A DNA stretch of 28,505 nt from Halocaridina rubra (Eukaryota; Arthropoda; Malacostraca; Decapoda; Atyidae). Every line of letters begins with the position of its first letter. Position 1 is the first letter of the stretch. Both the position numbers and the translations under genes were made by a program. Under the pieces are notes generated by a model. It saw only the letters and a program-made list of their open reading frames with translations, was not told the origin of the DNA and ran no database searches. Of the stretch, positions 13,270 through 28,434 are shown one piece after another. The stretch is from NCBI GenBank assembly GCA_037179515.1, contig JAXCGZ010021823.1, forward strand, positions 1 to 28,505, read 5' to 3'.

Positions 13270-15090
13270 GATTACCTAATTGATTACCTAATTGTGTTTA
13301 CGGGAAAGAGCCCAAAGCTCGTATCTTCCCGTCTCCTGATCGGTTCCATTTTATACTTAGTGATACTTATCATACCTGTCCTTAAAACTATGGATTGAGA
13401 TAGCATTAACTACCTCCTCGCTTAGCCAATTCCAATTATCAACTACTCTTACACTGAAAAAGTATTTCCTTACATCCTGCGAAGAAGTTTTCTTACGAAG
13501 CTTCAAACTATGACCTCTAGTTCTAGAGCCAGCCATATCAAAATATCGATCCCTATCCACTCTATCATAACCATGAAGGAATTTAAAGACTGTCACTATA
13601 TCCCCCTCACTCTTCTAGCTTCGAGTGATGGTAAGTCTAATTCCCTCAGCCTCTCATCATAACTGAGATTGCGTATTTCTGGCACCAGTTTCGTGGCATG
13701 TCTTTGAACTTTTTCAAGCTTAGCTATGTGCTTTTTCAAGTGCGGATTCCAAAAGGGGGCTGCATATTCCAGTTTTGGCCTCACATAGGTTACATAAATA
13801 TTTCTGAACATTTCCTTGTCCATGTGCCTGAAGGCTACCCTTACATTTGATAAGAATGCATATGCTGCCCTTACTATGCCATTTATATGTATTTCTGGAG
13901 ACAAATCTGCCAGTATGTTTACTCCTAGATCTCTCTCATTTTCTGTCTCTTGAAGTTGTACTCCAGCCACCGAGTAGTCAAGCTTGGGCCTTCTTGCACT
14001 TGTACCCATTCTCATTACCTTACATTTTGAAGTATTGAATTTCATTAGCCACTTTTCTGACCACTCATGCAGATTATTTAGATCCTCCTGAAGTTCTCTA
14101 CCATTGTTCTCGTTTTTTACTTTCTTCACAATCTTTGCATCATCTGCAAACATATTCATGAATGAATTTACAGACTCTGGTAGGTCATTTACATATACAA
14201 GGAACAAAAGTGGCCCTAAAACTGAACCCTGTGGAACTCCACTACTAACTCTTCTCCATTCAGACACTGAGTGTCTTACTCTAACCCTCTGTTCCCTTCC
14301 TTCTAAATAAGTTTTTATCCATTCCAAAACATTTCCACCTATTCTAGCCATTGATTGCAGCTTCCTAATAAGTCTCCCATGTGGAACAGTGTCAAACGCT
14401 TTCTGGAAGTCTAGGAATATGCAATCTGCCCAGCCCTCTCTTTCCTGTAAGATTTGGCTTACCTCATCATAAAATTCTAATAAGTTTGTTACTGTTGATC
14501 TACCTTCTCTGAAGCCATGTTGCCTCACTGACAAAAAGTTGAAGGATTCCAAGTGAAGAGAGATATGTTTCCTTTGTAGTTTCTCCATAACTTTGCAAAC
14601 TATGCTGGTCAAGGAAACAGGTCTATAGTTCAGAGCCGTATCCCTCCTTCCCTTTTTGAAGATAGCTATCACATTTGCTTGTTTCCAGCATCTTGGAATC
14701 TCCCCCGACTCCTGTGACTCCTTAAATATGATACTTAGTGCCACTGATATTGTGTTTGCGCATTTTTTAAGCACATGAGGGGATATGTCATCGGGACCTG
14801 TAGCTTTATGAACACCTAAATCCATCAGCGCTTTGCATACCTCTGTGGCTGTAAGGTTGATGTTCTCTAATACCGGCCCTTGAGCTTCTATCACTGCAAT
14901 CTGAGGGGGTGGGGTATTTTCTACTGTAAATACTGACTGAAACTCCTTGTTCAATTCTTTGCAGATCTCTTCATCCGTCTCAGTGATGCTTCCATCCGCT
15001 CTCTTTAGCCTTAAAACCTGTTCTTTTACCTTCAGTTTTCCTCTGATAAAGCTGTGGAAAAGCTTGGGATTTTCCTTAGCCTTCCTGGTG
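13270..15090 (-). pseudogene. LINE ORF2: reverse transcriptase domain (long copy, unit 3)
   Basis: From about 15090 the frame reads ENPKLFHSFIRGKLKVK, then the RT: HKATGPDDISPHVLKKCA, QANVIAIFKKG, NYRPVSLTSIVCKVMEKL, RQHGFREGRSTVTNLLEF, DCIFLDFQKAFDTVPHGRL (first catalytic Asp), GVPQGSVLGPLLFLVYVNDL and MFADDAKIV. It is open from 14954 to 13596, where a C5 run (C6 in unit 2) shifts the frame. The C-terminus continues at 13357-13596 to FKDRYDKYH and stop. RT activity would prime on nicked target DNA. The domain is nearly whole, and the single-base homopolymer frameshift could be an assembly error. The duplicated part is 13270-14448. Confidence 0.92.
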
Positions 15091-16165
15091 ATGTCCCTCT
15101 CATAATCTCTCTCTGCCTCTCTTTGCCTCTCTCCTTTTACTTAGGTAGTCATTTCTTGCTCTTTTGTAGGTTTGCCAGGCATTTATGTTTTTTCTCCTCC
15201 TATACCTTTTCCAGCATTTGTCTCTCCACTCCTTAGCTCTTTTACACCCATTATCGAACCATTTCTCTCTGGCATGAATTACACCTACTTTGGTGAGAGG
15301 TATGCTGCAATCTACTATCTTCCCATATTTCTCACAAAAGATGTCATATATTTCTTTTACAGATTTGTTGTAAAATAAGGTTCTCCAGTCAATAACTGCA
15401 AAAAGCTCATTCATGTCCTCAGTGCCTCTACTCTCAGGAAGAATATCTTCAATGATATAATCCATCAACAACACACAGTGGTCACTCTTTCCAATTGGTG
15501 GTTCATACTCAATTTTGTCAATATCCAACACATTATCTGTGAACACTAGATCAAGTAGTGATGGCTCATCCCCACCCCTGGCCCTTGTTGGTTCCATGTT
15601 GGTGTAGGAAATTCCCTTGTACGCAGTCTAGGAATCTTGCCCCGAATGAGTCCTCACCACTGTGTGGGTCAAGATTTATCCAATCTATCTCTTTATGATT
15701 AAAGTCTCCCATAATCAAAATCCTACATTTTTTCTCCCGTGCCATGTTTACAACTGAGTTTATGACTTCAATAGTACCTATATGACTTTCCTCATAAACT
15801 TCAAGCCTATTTTGGTTCCTTGGTGGGTTGTATACAACAGTTATTATAATGCTCTCTGACCCAGTATTTATGCGAGCAACAAGAAATTCCTTGAACTCAC
15901 TTTCTATAGCCAAGTTTATTTCTTCGACTTGAATCCTTTCACTTATGAGCAGTGCTATCCCTCCACCAGTCCTCTCAGATCATTCAACCCTTAGTATTCT
16001 GAAACCCTTAGGAAAAACTGTGACACTGTTTATGTCCTCACTCAACTTAGTCTCTGTAATTGCTACTATATCTGCCTTACTGTTGTGAATCCTATCTTTT
16101 AATTCTACTGCCTTACCAGCTAATCCATCAGCATTTGTGTATAACAATCTTAATGAGACCCCATC
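15091..16165 (-). pseudogene. LINE ORF2: apurinic-like endonuclease domain
   Basis: Starts around LRLLYTNADGLAGKAVELK, one frame from the end of ORF1 and overlapping it. It continues with IVAITETKLSED (metal-binding Glu), a TGA near 15981, then RTGGGIALLI, RILIMGDFNHKEIDW (GDFN motif), DEPSLLDLVFTD and IGKSDHCVLLM (catalytic SDH motif). Frameshifts lie near 15590 and near 15125. The latter is a 10 bp tandem duplication of GAGAGGCAAA-type sequence. The C-terminal part (WFDNGCKRAKEWRDKCWKRY) is the usual linker before RT in this LINE type. The domain nicks target DNA to prime reverse transcription. Confidence 0.9.
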
Positions 16166-17224
16166 CCCTGATCTTCTGTCATTATCTTCTTTATCTCCCC
16201 TTTGTCTGGAAGAACTCTGTAATGAAAATTTTTCTTCTCTTCTTCATTTCTTTCATCATTTAACCTTCTTGCCTCTTGCAACAAGTTTTTGATCTTTCCC
16301 ATCTCTTCCTGTGTTCTGTATTGTCTAATGAACACTTCTTTGAATTCTTGAAGGTCTTTTAGACTTTTTTTCTCAACAATATTTCCCTACATGTTTCCCC
16401 TCTCTCAAAGGTTACTTTTGTTGGTCTCTGCTTTCCTTCCCTCGAATATTTACCTAGTTGGTGTATGTCTACAATATCCTCGGGACCACATACTACTCCA
16501 AGCTTTCTTATCAGGTCTACAACCCTAGCTTTATTTTCTTCAAGTCTCCCCTGCCATGTTGGTTCCTGGGACTCGCTTATGCCTGAGATTACCACTGTCT
16601 TCTCCTTATCAAGTGCCTGTCTGATGAGTGGGTTTGCCCTTTCCATCACAACGTCTTTCATTTTTTCGATTACTGTCTCTTTATAGTCAACTGTTTGTAT
16701 GTTTTCCAGTGCCACCACCTTTACAGCCTCTTTTACTGCCACATTCCCCTTTAGTGCATCAGCAAAGGAAGTTTTCATGGCATCATTTTCCATATTCAGC
16801 TCCTGGAACTCTTTTCTGAACTGCTCAATGTTTTCCTTAATCTGGACATTCCAAGCAGCAATCTCGTCGCTCTCAGAAGAGAGCAGTGAACTAACATCTA
16901 ATTCCTTTAGGTTGTCATTCAGCTGTTTGTTTTTATCTTCTTGTTTAGAAAGTCTAGATTCTAGGTGACTCTTTTCCCCTTCCAGCTTTTTTATTCTTTT
17001 TTCTAGTTCCTTTCTCTCCTGCCCTTGTGCTTTATTTGCTTCCTCCAAAGATCTTATTTGCTCTCTGTTTCATTCTCTTTCATTTCTCCATCCATATTCT
17101 GAATTTTATCATCAAGGCTTATAACCATTTCCTCTATATTCTTGATTTTCTGTTTGAGTCGCCTGAAGGCTACCCCTCCTACCGACCCATGGATGGGAGA
17201 GGTTTGGGACAGAGATGGCGTCAT
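16150..17224 (-). pseudogene. LINE ORF1 protein
   Basis: Begins at an ATG at 17222-17224 (MTPSLSQTSPIHG). A long coiled coil follows (LEKRIKKLEGEKSHLESRL and neighbours), then an acidic and Lys-rich stretch, an RRM-like region (TVVISGISESQEP, IVDIHQLGKYSREGKQRPTK) and a basic C-terminal domain ending KNFHYRVLPDKGEIKKIM and TAA at 16150-16152. Two frameshifts break it: one near 17068 in a GAGAG run and one in the A7 at about 16363-16369. Joined lengths give about 355 residues, normal for a LINE ORF1p, which coats element RNA as a trimer. The coiled-coil/RRM assignment is by visual pattern only. Confidence 0.82.
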
Positions 17225-18146
17225 TTTTATGTTCTCCCTCTCACAGAATATAGAAAGAAGACGAGAAAGAGGAAAAAAAAAAGAGAAAAACTTTTAATTA
17301 AGCTTCACACCGAATTTTTATATCTCCATATAAGTGCTATTTAGTGTCTCAGTTTATCTCTTTTCTGGTAACACACATCTTAACTTAAAAACTTGACCAT
17401 GGTAATTTAAGGATAAAAAGAAAAAGAAAAAAAAATGCAACAAAACAAAAGTCAAACCTGAAGGAAAAATTTGAACCTGTGTCTGAGGTGGCACCCACCT
17501 GTTTCTGCTATATATTCTTCCTAACTGATAAACTGACTTGCTAACCAAGGTATGTTATCACAAGATTAGACTTTACATTTAACTCAATATATATACAAAA
17601 TACAAACAAAATAGTAAAAGAGAAAGCTAAAAGAAAAGCAAAAAAATAATGAAGAAAATAAGACAACTGTACTACTTGGCAACTTAACTCAGTACTGTTG
17701 ACAGTTGGATATTTTTTTTTTTTTTTTTTACTTATTCAATTTTTTCTTGTATCAAACTAACTAACAAGTTAATATAAATGGGAAGGATACTGATTTTAAC
17801 AATATATGGAACCACAGGATCAGGTAAACGGCTTAAGAGCTTTCCCCAGTTTACACAAAAAATTAGGTAATGTGATGTGATGGCTTCACCTCTGGCAACT
17901 CTTCTAAATTTCCTTCAAGGCAGAACTGGACGGCAGCTTCTCTCTCCCCTCACGAAAAATGTTCTCAATTTTTTTTCCTTTAATATTTTGGACAGTCTCG
18001 TCATACAACAAATATAAGTTTTGTACTCACAATACTCTGCAGGATTTCAGATTTAGGGAAATTATGGTAAAGTTTTCCACTAAGCACTTAGTCACTCGAA
18101 ACAATTTAAAATTTAAGAGGAGCAGTTCCGTGTGTCACTGAACGCG
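17225..18146. other. AT-rich region without a recognised gene
   Basis: The first ~100 bp may be 5' UTR of the minus-strand LINE. The rest has poly(A)-rich and poly(T)-rich runs (A10 near 17274, T18 at 17712-17729), no convincing frame and no match elsewhere in the window. A possible SINE-like patch is listed separately. Confidence 0.55.
17450..17560 (-). repeat. possible tRNA-derived SINE patch
   Basis: On the minus strand TTGGTTAGCAAGTCAG resembles an A box region, and CACAGGTTCAAATTTTTCC about 70 bp later resembles a B box. The spacing is longer than usual and the B box is imperfect, so this is weak. Confidence 0.25.
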
Positions 18147-18177
18147 GTGTGTGTGTGTGTGTGTGTGTGTGCGTGTG
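18147..18177. repeat. (GT)n microsatellite
   Basis: About 15 GT units with one GC interruption, directly next to a foldback short form. Confidence 0.95.

Positions 18178-19033
<856 letters not shown>

Positions 19034-19098
<65 letters not shown>
19034..19098. repeat. (TA)n tract 11
   Basis: TA repeat with one TTTAT interruption. Confidence 0.97.
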
Positions 19099-20636
<1,538 letters not shown>

Positions 20637-20685
20637 ATTGTTGGTCCCGAATGAGACTGGGAGCTGAATTATATGCAAATCAATA
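20637..20685 (+). repeat. fragment of the 272 bp tRNA-headed repeat
   Basis: TTGTTGGTCCCGAATGAGAC and GGGAGCTGAATTATATGC match the segments at about 23494-23535 and 23767-23808 of the tandem repeat downstream of the LINE. Confidence 0.7.
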
Positions 20686-20704
20686 ACATTCCTACTGCGA
20701 GGCT

Positions 20705-21290
20705 ATGGACCTTGAAGCTCCTGACTTTGATGTTCTCTGGCTAAAAGTCTCTCTCTCCACTACCACTATCTTCCTTTACTTCAGCTACTGTTCTCCAAAC
20801 TCCACCGAGTTTGTGTCTTTCTTTGAATATCTGTCCTTGCTATCTATTCACCCACATGCCACAGTTCTCTGCACTGGAGACTTCAATGTACACCAAAGTG
20901 AGTGGCTTAATTCTTCTCACATTAATGTGGGAGGAAGTGATGCCCTTGCTTTCTCTATTACTAACGATCTGGAGATATTATCAAACATGTAACTCATGTT
21001 CCTGATCGTCACGTACAGGCTGCAAACACTTTTGACCTATTTTTACTTCTAATCCTTCAAACTACTCCTATTCTGTGCTTTCCCCTCTTGGTAAATCTGA
21101 CCACTCTATGATTTCAGTCTCTTCCATTTTTGCTGCCCCTCCACCAATCCCTCCTACTCAGTGCTGCCTTTGGCACTTTCAGCGTACCCAACATGAAAAT
21201 TTGCGCACTTCCTCTTTGGCTTCCCATGGGATGACTACTGCTTTCAGTCCTGCAACCCTGATCAGGTAGCTCTAAAAGTTGTCAAGATCA
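20705..21290 (+). pseudogene. LINE 2 endonuclease remnant
   Basis: [38 protein letters not shown] (GDFN motif) and, after a stop at 20990 and frameshifts, VPDRHVQAANTFDLF and LSPLGKSDHSMISVS (SDH catalytic motif near 21087). The core order matches APE-type LINE endonucleases. Inactive because of the stop and at least two frame changes. Confidence 0.82.
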
Positions 21291-21373
21291 TGACCGCAGG
21301 AATGGAGGTGTACATCCCCTCTTCTACAAAAACTTTCTCTCCCCCTTAAGCTTGTTTTGAAAGTGCCTGCTCC

Positions 21374-22160
21374 ATGGCTATCCAGGCTAGGAATTGGGCA
21401 CACCAATCTTACCAAGCCTCTCCTTCCGATTTAACTCGCTCTGCTTTTATTGTAGCTAGGAATCGCTGTACTGCTCAGATTCGAAGGTCTAAGGCTTCCT
21501 TTATAAGAAGGAAAATTGATGACCTTAACACCTCTCCCACTGACAAATGCTTCTGGTCCTTAGCCAAAAACTTCTGTAACTCAAACTTTCCCCCTCTCAT
21601 TCGTTTTGATGGTTCTATAGCTTGCTCTCCCACTGACAAAGCCACTCTCTTTGGCTCTCATTTTTCTGCCAACTCTTCTATAAACGATTCTAGTGCACCT
21701 GTTCCTCAATCTTTACCCCTCTCTAACCCTATGTCCTCCCTTATCCTCTCTTCACCCAAAGTTCATAAGGTTCTTAGTTGTCTAAAGACAAACAAGGCAT
21801 CTGGTCCCAATGGTATCCCTGCAAAGTTCCTTAAGGAGTTTGCAGATGAACTTTTTTTTTTTAAACATTTATTTCCATTACAATACAATGGGTATTCATC
21901 AGCCGGGGCAAGCCCCAACCCCCCACTGTGGTGTCCAACCACAGCAGTACCTGCCAGGAAACCGCTTAAACTCTTGGTCTTGGACGGGAACCGATCTGGC
22001 TCCCATGCTTTGACATCTTTTTCGCCTCATTCTATCAACCAGTATCTATCCTTCATCTTGGAAGCATGCTGTAGTTCAACCTGTTCCTAAGAAGGGTGAC
22101 CACTCTATTCCTTCAAACTAACGACCTATTGCCCTAACCTCCTTTATTGCTAAAGTTTTC
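21374..22160 (+). pseudogene. LINE 2 linker and RT N-terminus, interrupted
   Basis: Open from 21374: NWAHQSYQASPSDLTRSAFI, FWSLAKNFCNSNFPPLIRFD, then the RT start LKTNKASGPNGIPAKFLKEF. At FADEL (21846-21852) a ~150 bp foreign segment interrupts. The element resumes near 22003 in another frame with SIYPSSWKHAVVQPVPKKGD and PIALTSFIAKVFKTLL. A TAA at 22119-22121 replaces the conserved Tyr just before RPIALTS. Confidence 0.85.
21853..22002 (-). mobile_element. ~150 bp poly(A)-tailed insertion in LINE 2
   Basis: On the minus strand this reads GGAGCCAGATCGGTTCCCG ... CAGTGGGGGGTTGGGGCTTG ... GGAAATAAATGTTT then a run of A's. AATAAA (complement at 21868-21873) lies just upstream of the A tail (T run at 21852-21862). 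It breaks the LINE RT reading frame exactly between FADEL and the next conserved segment. It is probably a SINE or the 3' UTR of another LINE. No clear target duplication is seen, though short similar bases occur at both edges. Confidence 0.7.
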
Positions 22161-23186
22161 AAGACTTTGCTCAATGCTCACTTCTTGAAACACCCTGAAT
22201 CTAACTCACTCATCTCCGATCACCAGTACGACTTCTGCAAGGCAAGATCCACTGGTAATCTCCTGTCCTATCTTACTCATGTATGGTCATCATCTCTGAG
22301 GAACTATGGGGAATCCTTTGTCGTTGCCCTTGATATCTCTAAGATTTGTGACAGAGTCTGGCACAAGGCTCTGTTGGCCAAACTCCCTGCCTATGGCTTT
22401 ACCCCTTCTATTTGTTCTCTGATATTCAGTTTTCTTACTGACCGTTTTATATCTGTAGTGGTTGATGGCGCGACATCTAGCCCTTTCTCTGTTACCAGCG
22501 GTGCTCCACAGGGCTCTGTTCTTTGACCTACTCTGTTCCTTCTCCTCATCAATGATCTACAATCCCCATCTTTCTTTCTTCTTCATGCCTTTGCTGATGA
22601 TTCTACCCTTCACTTTTCCTATGCCTTTTCTTCACAACCTTCATCTGTTTCTTGTAATCAGTCTCGTATCACTCTTTCTACTACTCTTAACTCCGATTTG
22701 CAGAGAGTATCTGAGTTGGGCACTCAAAATTTAGTTAAATTCAATGCCTCCAAGACACAGTTTCTGGCTATCTCTTTATCTTCTTCTCCTCCTGAAAATG
22801 CTATTGTCTTCAAAACTAACAAAATTTACCCTCTTAACTCTGTCAACATGTTAGGAATCCATATAGCCTCTATCTTGTCTTGGAGGAATCACATAATCCA
22901 AATTTCTAAATCTTCATCCAAAAGATTGGGGGTTTTGTTTCGTTTTCGTCATTTCTTTTCCTCTTTGCAGTTACTTAAAATTTATAAAGGTCTTATCTGT
23001 CCTTGCTCAGAATACTGCTCACACATCATGGGTGCTTCTACTTATACTTATCTTCTTGATAGGGTTGAATCTAAGGCAATCAGACTCATAAATGATCCTT
23101 CTCTTACTTCTAATCTGGATTCTCTCTCTCTTCGCCGTAAGGTATCTTACCTTGCTCTTTTCTATCGTTATTATTTCCATCAATGA
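22161..23186 (+). pseudogene. LINE 2 RT catalytic domain and C-terminus
   Basis: One frame with a single internal stop (TGA 22524-22526): NSLISDHQYDFCKARSTGN, SFVVALDISKICDRVWHKAL (first catalytic Asp), SVTSGAPQGSVL, then after the stop LLINDLQSP, HAFADDSTLHF (catalytic FADD), LVKFNASKTQFLAISL, VNMLGIHIASILSWRNHI and KIYKGLICPCSEYCSHIMG. It ends at TGA 23184-23186. The following 170 bp still read LINE-like (ELANCIPPPLPRPHNTCQAA) in the same frame, so that stop is probably also a mutation. Confidence 0.9.
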
Positions 23187-23361
23187 TCTGATGAGTTGGC
23201 GAATTGCATCCCTCCCCCACTGCCAAGGCCGCATAACACTTGCCAAGCAGCCTCATCTCAAAGGTACTGTGTGGAGATTTGTAGCTCGCGGATTGGTCGG
23301 TACAGTGGCTGCTTCTTCCCATCTACCTCCAGACTCTGGAACTCTCTTCCTCCTTCTGAAT

Positions 23362-25459
<2,098 letters not shown>

Positions 25460-25549
<90 letters not shown>

Positions 25550-25560
25550 TTTTTTTTTTT
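25460..25560. repeat. (TA)n tract 18 followed by poly(T)
   Basis: TA repeat to about 25544, then T15-16. Confidence 0.97.
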
Positions 25561-27039
25561 ATAAGATTATGTACCTTTTCAGTAAAAGTAATTGCAATGA
25601 AAGTATGCATGAAAATTTGTACTCGATAAACAATTGTATAAAGCCAAGTTATAGGACAAAGATAAACAAAAAAGTATGCAACAACTAAGTGAATAAAATC
25701 TTCTCACGACTGCATGACACCTTTGCTCTATATATCGATAACGATTACACATTTGAGGCTAACTTTGATCATAATGTTTTTTCTTTCTTGATGCTATATC
25801 TGTAAGAGGCCTTGCTCCATCTTCATAGTTTTAGACATGGGGTAATTGTTATGTATTTAAGCAGTTATGTATTTTGTCAATGATATTCTCCATTTAAAAT
25901 TACCGCTTTCTATAAGCAAATGAATAACATTCTTAAGTATAAAGAGTATGACTTGAAAGAAACCTGTATAGGATGTAATTCCTTTATATTTGATTCGGTG
26001 TAAAGTACTTATGGTTTTGATCCCTCTAAGTAGATTCTCATTTGTTCTTGTAATTTCATTAGTCGTAAGTTTATGTAACATATTATTAACTTCTTCTACA
26101 TATTAACCCTGTTGAGGAAGGAGTGTTTTATATACCTCTTATTAATCCTAAGTCATCTGTGACGAAAATGGGATATATTAACACATTCATATAATAAAGA
26201 GGCCCACACTCGGCAACATAAAAGATATCTACAAGATTATTATCATTCTTGCAGGTAAGACACACATTAGTAATGAAACTATTTTAACTTGAAAGAGAAC
26301 ATGCGAGCATCTGGGAGATCTTCTAGCAATGATACTAGAAAATACTAAGCCAAAGGTGCAACCTTTTTAAACTTGTTCAACTACTGGCATTTTTTAGATC
26401 TACTCCAAGGATATCTCTATAAGAGTTGTAATGGAGTGGTAATATTGTACATAGTGTATACTTATTCTAAGTTAAGTTCTACCTTACATGCTTTGTTGAG
26501 AATCATTATTCCTATTATAATCTCATTAAAGTGAGAACTTATCTTCTTCTCCCGCCAGCTCTAGAGATGTCCGATGACACCTGCAACTAGCTCCAGGAAT
26601 TTCCTACATATTTCCTATCATTTTCCGATATCCTACCCTTACCAACATAACCCCAACCCTATTTCTAATGCCGCTAAGTAATATATATCATAATGATAGT
26701 GTGATAATATATACAGTAAGTCATGTATATAATGGCCGGTTAGTTGTAGCTTATTTAGCCGGTTCTAACTAATGACCGTGGATATCCTAACCTAATAACG
26801 CTGTGTTCATGCTCCGGTTGTTGCCCGTACAGGCAAACTATCTAACTTAATGCAGGGGATCCCAAATACCTAACCTAACCTTTTACAATTGGCGACTATA
26901 TCACAATAGTGACCGTATTCTTATGTATAACTGAGATTAGCCGATAACCAAGAGCTAATTGCAAACTTAGTGCCAGCTGCCAAAACCCACCGGTAATTGC
27001 TTGTCCCACTATAGTAAAAAACTTATCACTCAATTAAAA
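25561..27039. other. AT-rich region without recognised features
   Basis: About 1.5 kb with no match to the other repeats in the window and no convincing gene. The longest frame (25857-26081, minus, 74 residues) has no recognisable motif. A CCTAACCTAACC at 26869-26880 resembles two arthropod telomere units but is too short to call. Confidence 0.6.
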
Positions 27040-27044
27040 CCCTA

Positions 27045-27540
27045 CTCCATCTTGCTAAGCCCAAAGAAAAGTCCTACAGTGAGCTGGGATTAGTAGATTA
27101 TTTGACTCCAAAACCACTAGTCATCACCGTAAAGTACAAATTTTTCAACAGAAAACAACAGCACAGTGAAAATGTCACTCACTTTTATGACAAGACTAAG
27201 AATATTATAAAAAGCATGTGAAATTAGCAAGTTGCTGAACGATGTGTCGAGATATATATTTGTGACTGGTCTTAAGGATGCAAATATCCAAAGGCAAGTG
27301 CTAAGTGAACAAGACTTACCAATAAAAACAAAGTTTAAAATAGCGTTTTGAAGTTAAATGGTTTTGCAACAAGTGGAAGAAATTCACTGCGAGGAGACAA
27401 CAGTGCCAAACAGATATGGCAAGAATAATCACACCCCTGAAATCTGTTTTTACAAGGACAGTGAATATCACAAATGCAAATGAAAAGGAAAGGGCAATTG
27501 TGCAGAAAATGCAAATGGAAATATGAAAGACAAGAGAAGC
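27045..27540 (+). pseudogene. gag: degenerate Ty3/Gypsy gag remnant (second element)
   Basis: Frames on the plus strand read KEKSYSELGLVDYLTPKP, VKYKFFNRKQQHSENVTHFY, then after stops and a shift LLNDVSRYIFVTGLKDANIQ and QVLSEQDLPIKTKF. A relic knuckle follows near 27450 (CFYKDSEYHKCK, then KGKGNC). The order and wording are those of a Gypsy Gag: capsid region 'F.pkp.vi...fkF..R.Q...Es', the 'Glkd.niqr.LL...dl' segment, then a zinc knuckle. This differs from the Gag of the element at 2638, so it is another lineage. No LTR was found. Confidence 0.72.
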
Positions 27541-27880
27541 CTTGCAAAAATGGCAAGTAGTTCCTAAAAAGAAATTGAAAATGTTTCAGAATCTGAAAAT
27601 GGTATTGATTCAGAATCAGAAGAAAAAGACCACTGTGGGAATCATGAAACTATTGATTCAAAGTAAAGTGACTTGCATAAAGCTGGAAGTTGTTGAGTGT
27701 AATATGGATGATATAATCAAAACCAGAAGAAATGATGAACATATCTTCAGAATCAGAAGCTGTACAGGAAAGATTACAAAAGTATTGTTACAACTATCAA
27801 AAGGCAACTACATGAAAGATTTTGTGACATACAGTGGTAGAAAATTTGATTCTAGAGAGATACACATGGATGAGGAAGCA
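27541..27880 (+). pseudogene. decayed stretch between gag and RT remnants
   Basis: Open frame 27542-27910 on the plus strand, Lys-rich, with no recognisable protease or RT catalytic motif. Given its flanks, most of protease and RT has been deleted here. It may be non-functional filler of the old element. Confidence 0.4.
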
Positions 27881-28160
27881 GAAAGAGCAATTACAAATGT
27901 ACCCGACTAAGAAATAAAACTGATTTACGATCGTTTTTTGAGGCTGGTTATCAACTATCGGAACTATCTACCAGATATCTTACAGAAACAGCTTGAATGA
28001 ACAGCTTCATAAGGAAAGAACAGAAGTGGGAGTGGTCTGAAGAGTGTGAGAAGGTATTCATAAAGTCAAAGAGGTTTCTGACTGAAGACGACACGCTTTT
28101 AATACATATGACCAGCAGAATAAACTCTTACAAGCCGTAGATACATCACCAGTGCGAGTT
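27881..28160 (+). pseudogene. pol: degenerate Gypsy RT end and RNase H start
   Basis: Across three frames the plus strand reads AITNVPD, RNKTDLRSF, VINYRNYLPDI, then RKEQKWEWSEECEKVFIKSK and TSPVRVGAFSRI. These correspond to the end of Gypsy RT (the 'FLGl.nYYr.fip..' segment), the connection ('W...ce.aF...K..L') and the first RNase H strand ('DaS..gvGAvL'). The catalytic RT core is absent. Multiple frameshifts make this older than the element at 1889-9195. Confidence 0.7.
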
Positions 28161-28406
28161 GGTGCATTCTCAAGAATACCTTAGGTAGTTTGGAAAAAAA
28201 CAAAATTCAACTGTATCCGTCGCATATTTAGGAGGCGATTAACAGGAAATAATCTAGGGGGCATTTCTTATGAATTACCCCTGATTTCCTTTCCAAATGT
28301 AGAACAACTAAATGAGGTTGTCCCAGGGGGTGGGGGGAGTAATATTTCGAATTCAACATTTGGTAAAGGCAAGGTAACAGCATACTGTAATACTGTATTG
28401 CAGGCT
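28161..28406. other. tail of Gypsy remnant or flank, nothing recognised
   Basis: No motif beyond 28160 is clear. A G-rich run GGGGGTGGGGGGAG lies at about 28326-28339. Confidence 0.4.
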
Positions 28407-28434
28407 AGAGAGAGAGGGAGAGAGAGAGAGAGAG
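28407..28434. repeat. (GA)n microsatellite
   Basis: About 13 GA units with one GGG interruption. Confidence 0.95.

Larger units (their letters stand above)
20686..23361 (+). mobile_element. second LINE (APE-type, Jockey/CR1-like), 5'-truncated
   Basis: Encodes the end of an endonuclease domain and a nearly full RT on the plus strand, with many lesions and one insertion. The N-terminal part of the endonuclease and any ORF1 are missing, consistent with 5' truncation. The 3' end stops at about LWNSLPPSE (23361) and runs into a tandem tRNA-headed repeat without a visible poly(A). The clade is uncertain: the proteins resemble arthropod elements commonly labelled jockey-like. It is clearly distinct from the minus-strand LINE. 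Confidence 0.88.

Noticed and set aside
15054..15378. Plus-strand frames opposite the LINE endonuclease
   Set aside because: Antisense to a clear LINE coding region; low-complexity Ser/Leu/Phe-rich reading typical of antisense.
17281..17345. LINE promoter or 5' end
   Set aside because: No second copy in the window to define the 5' boundary and no recognisable initiator.
25857..26081. 74-residue minus-strand frame in the unique region
   Set aside because: No motif, ordinary length for AT-rich DNA, no sign of splicing signals or conservation that I can see.
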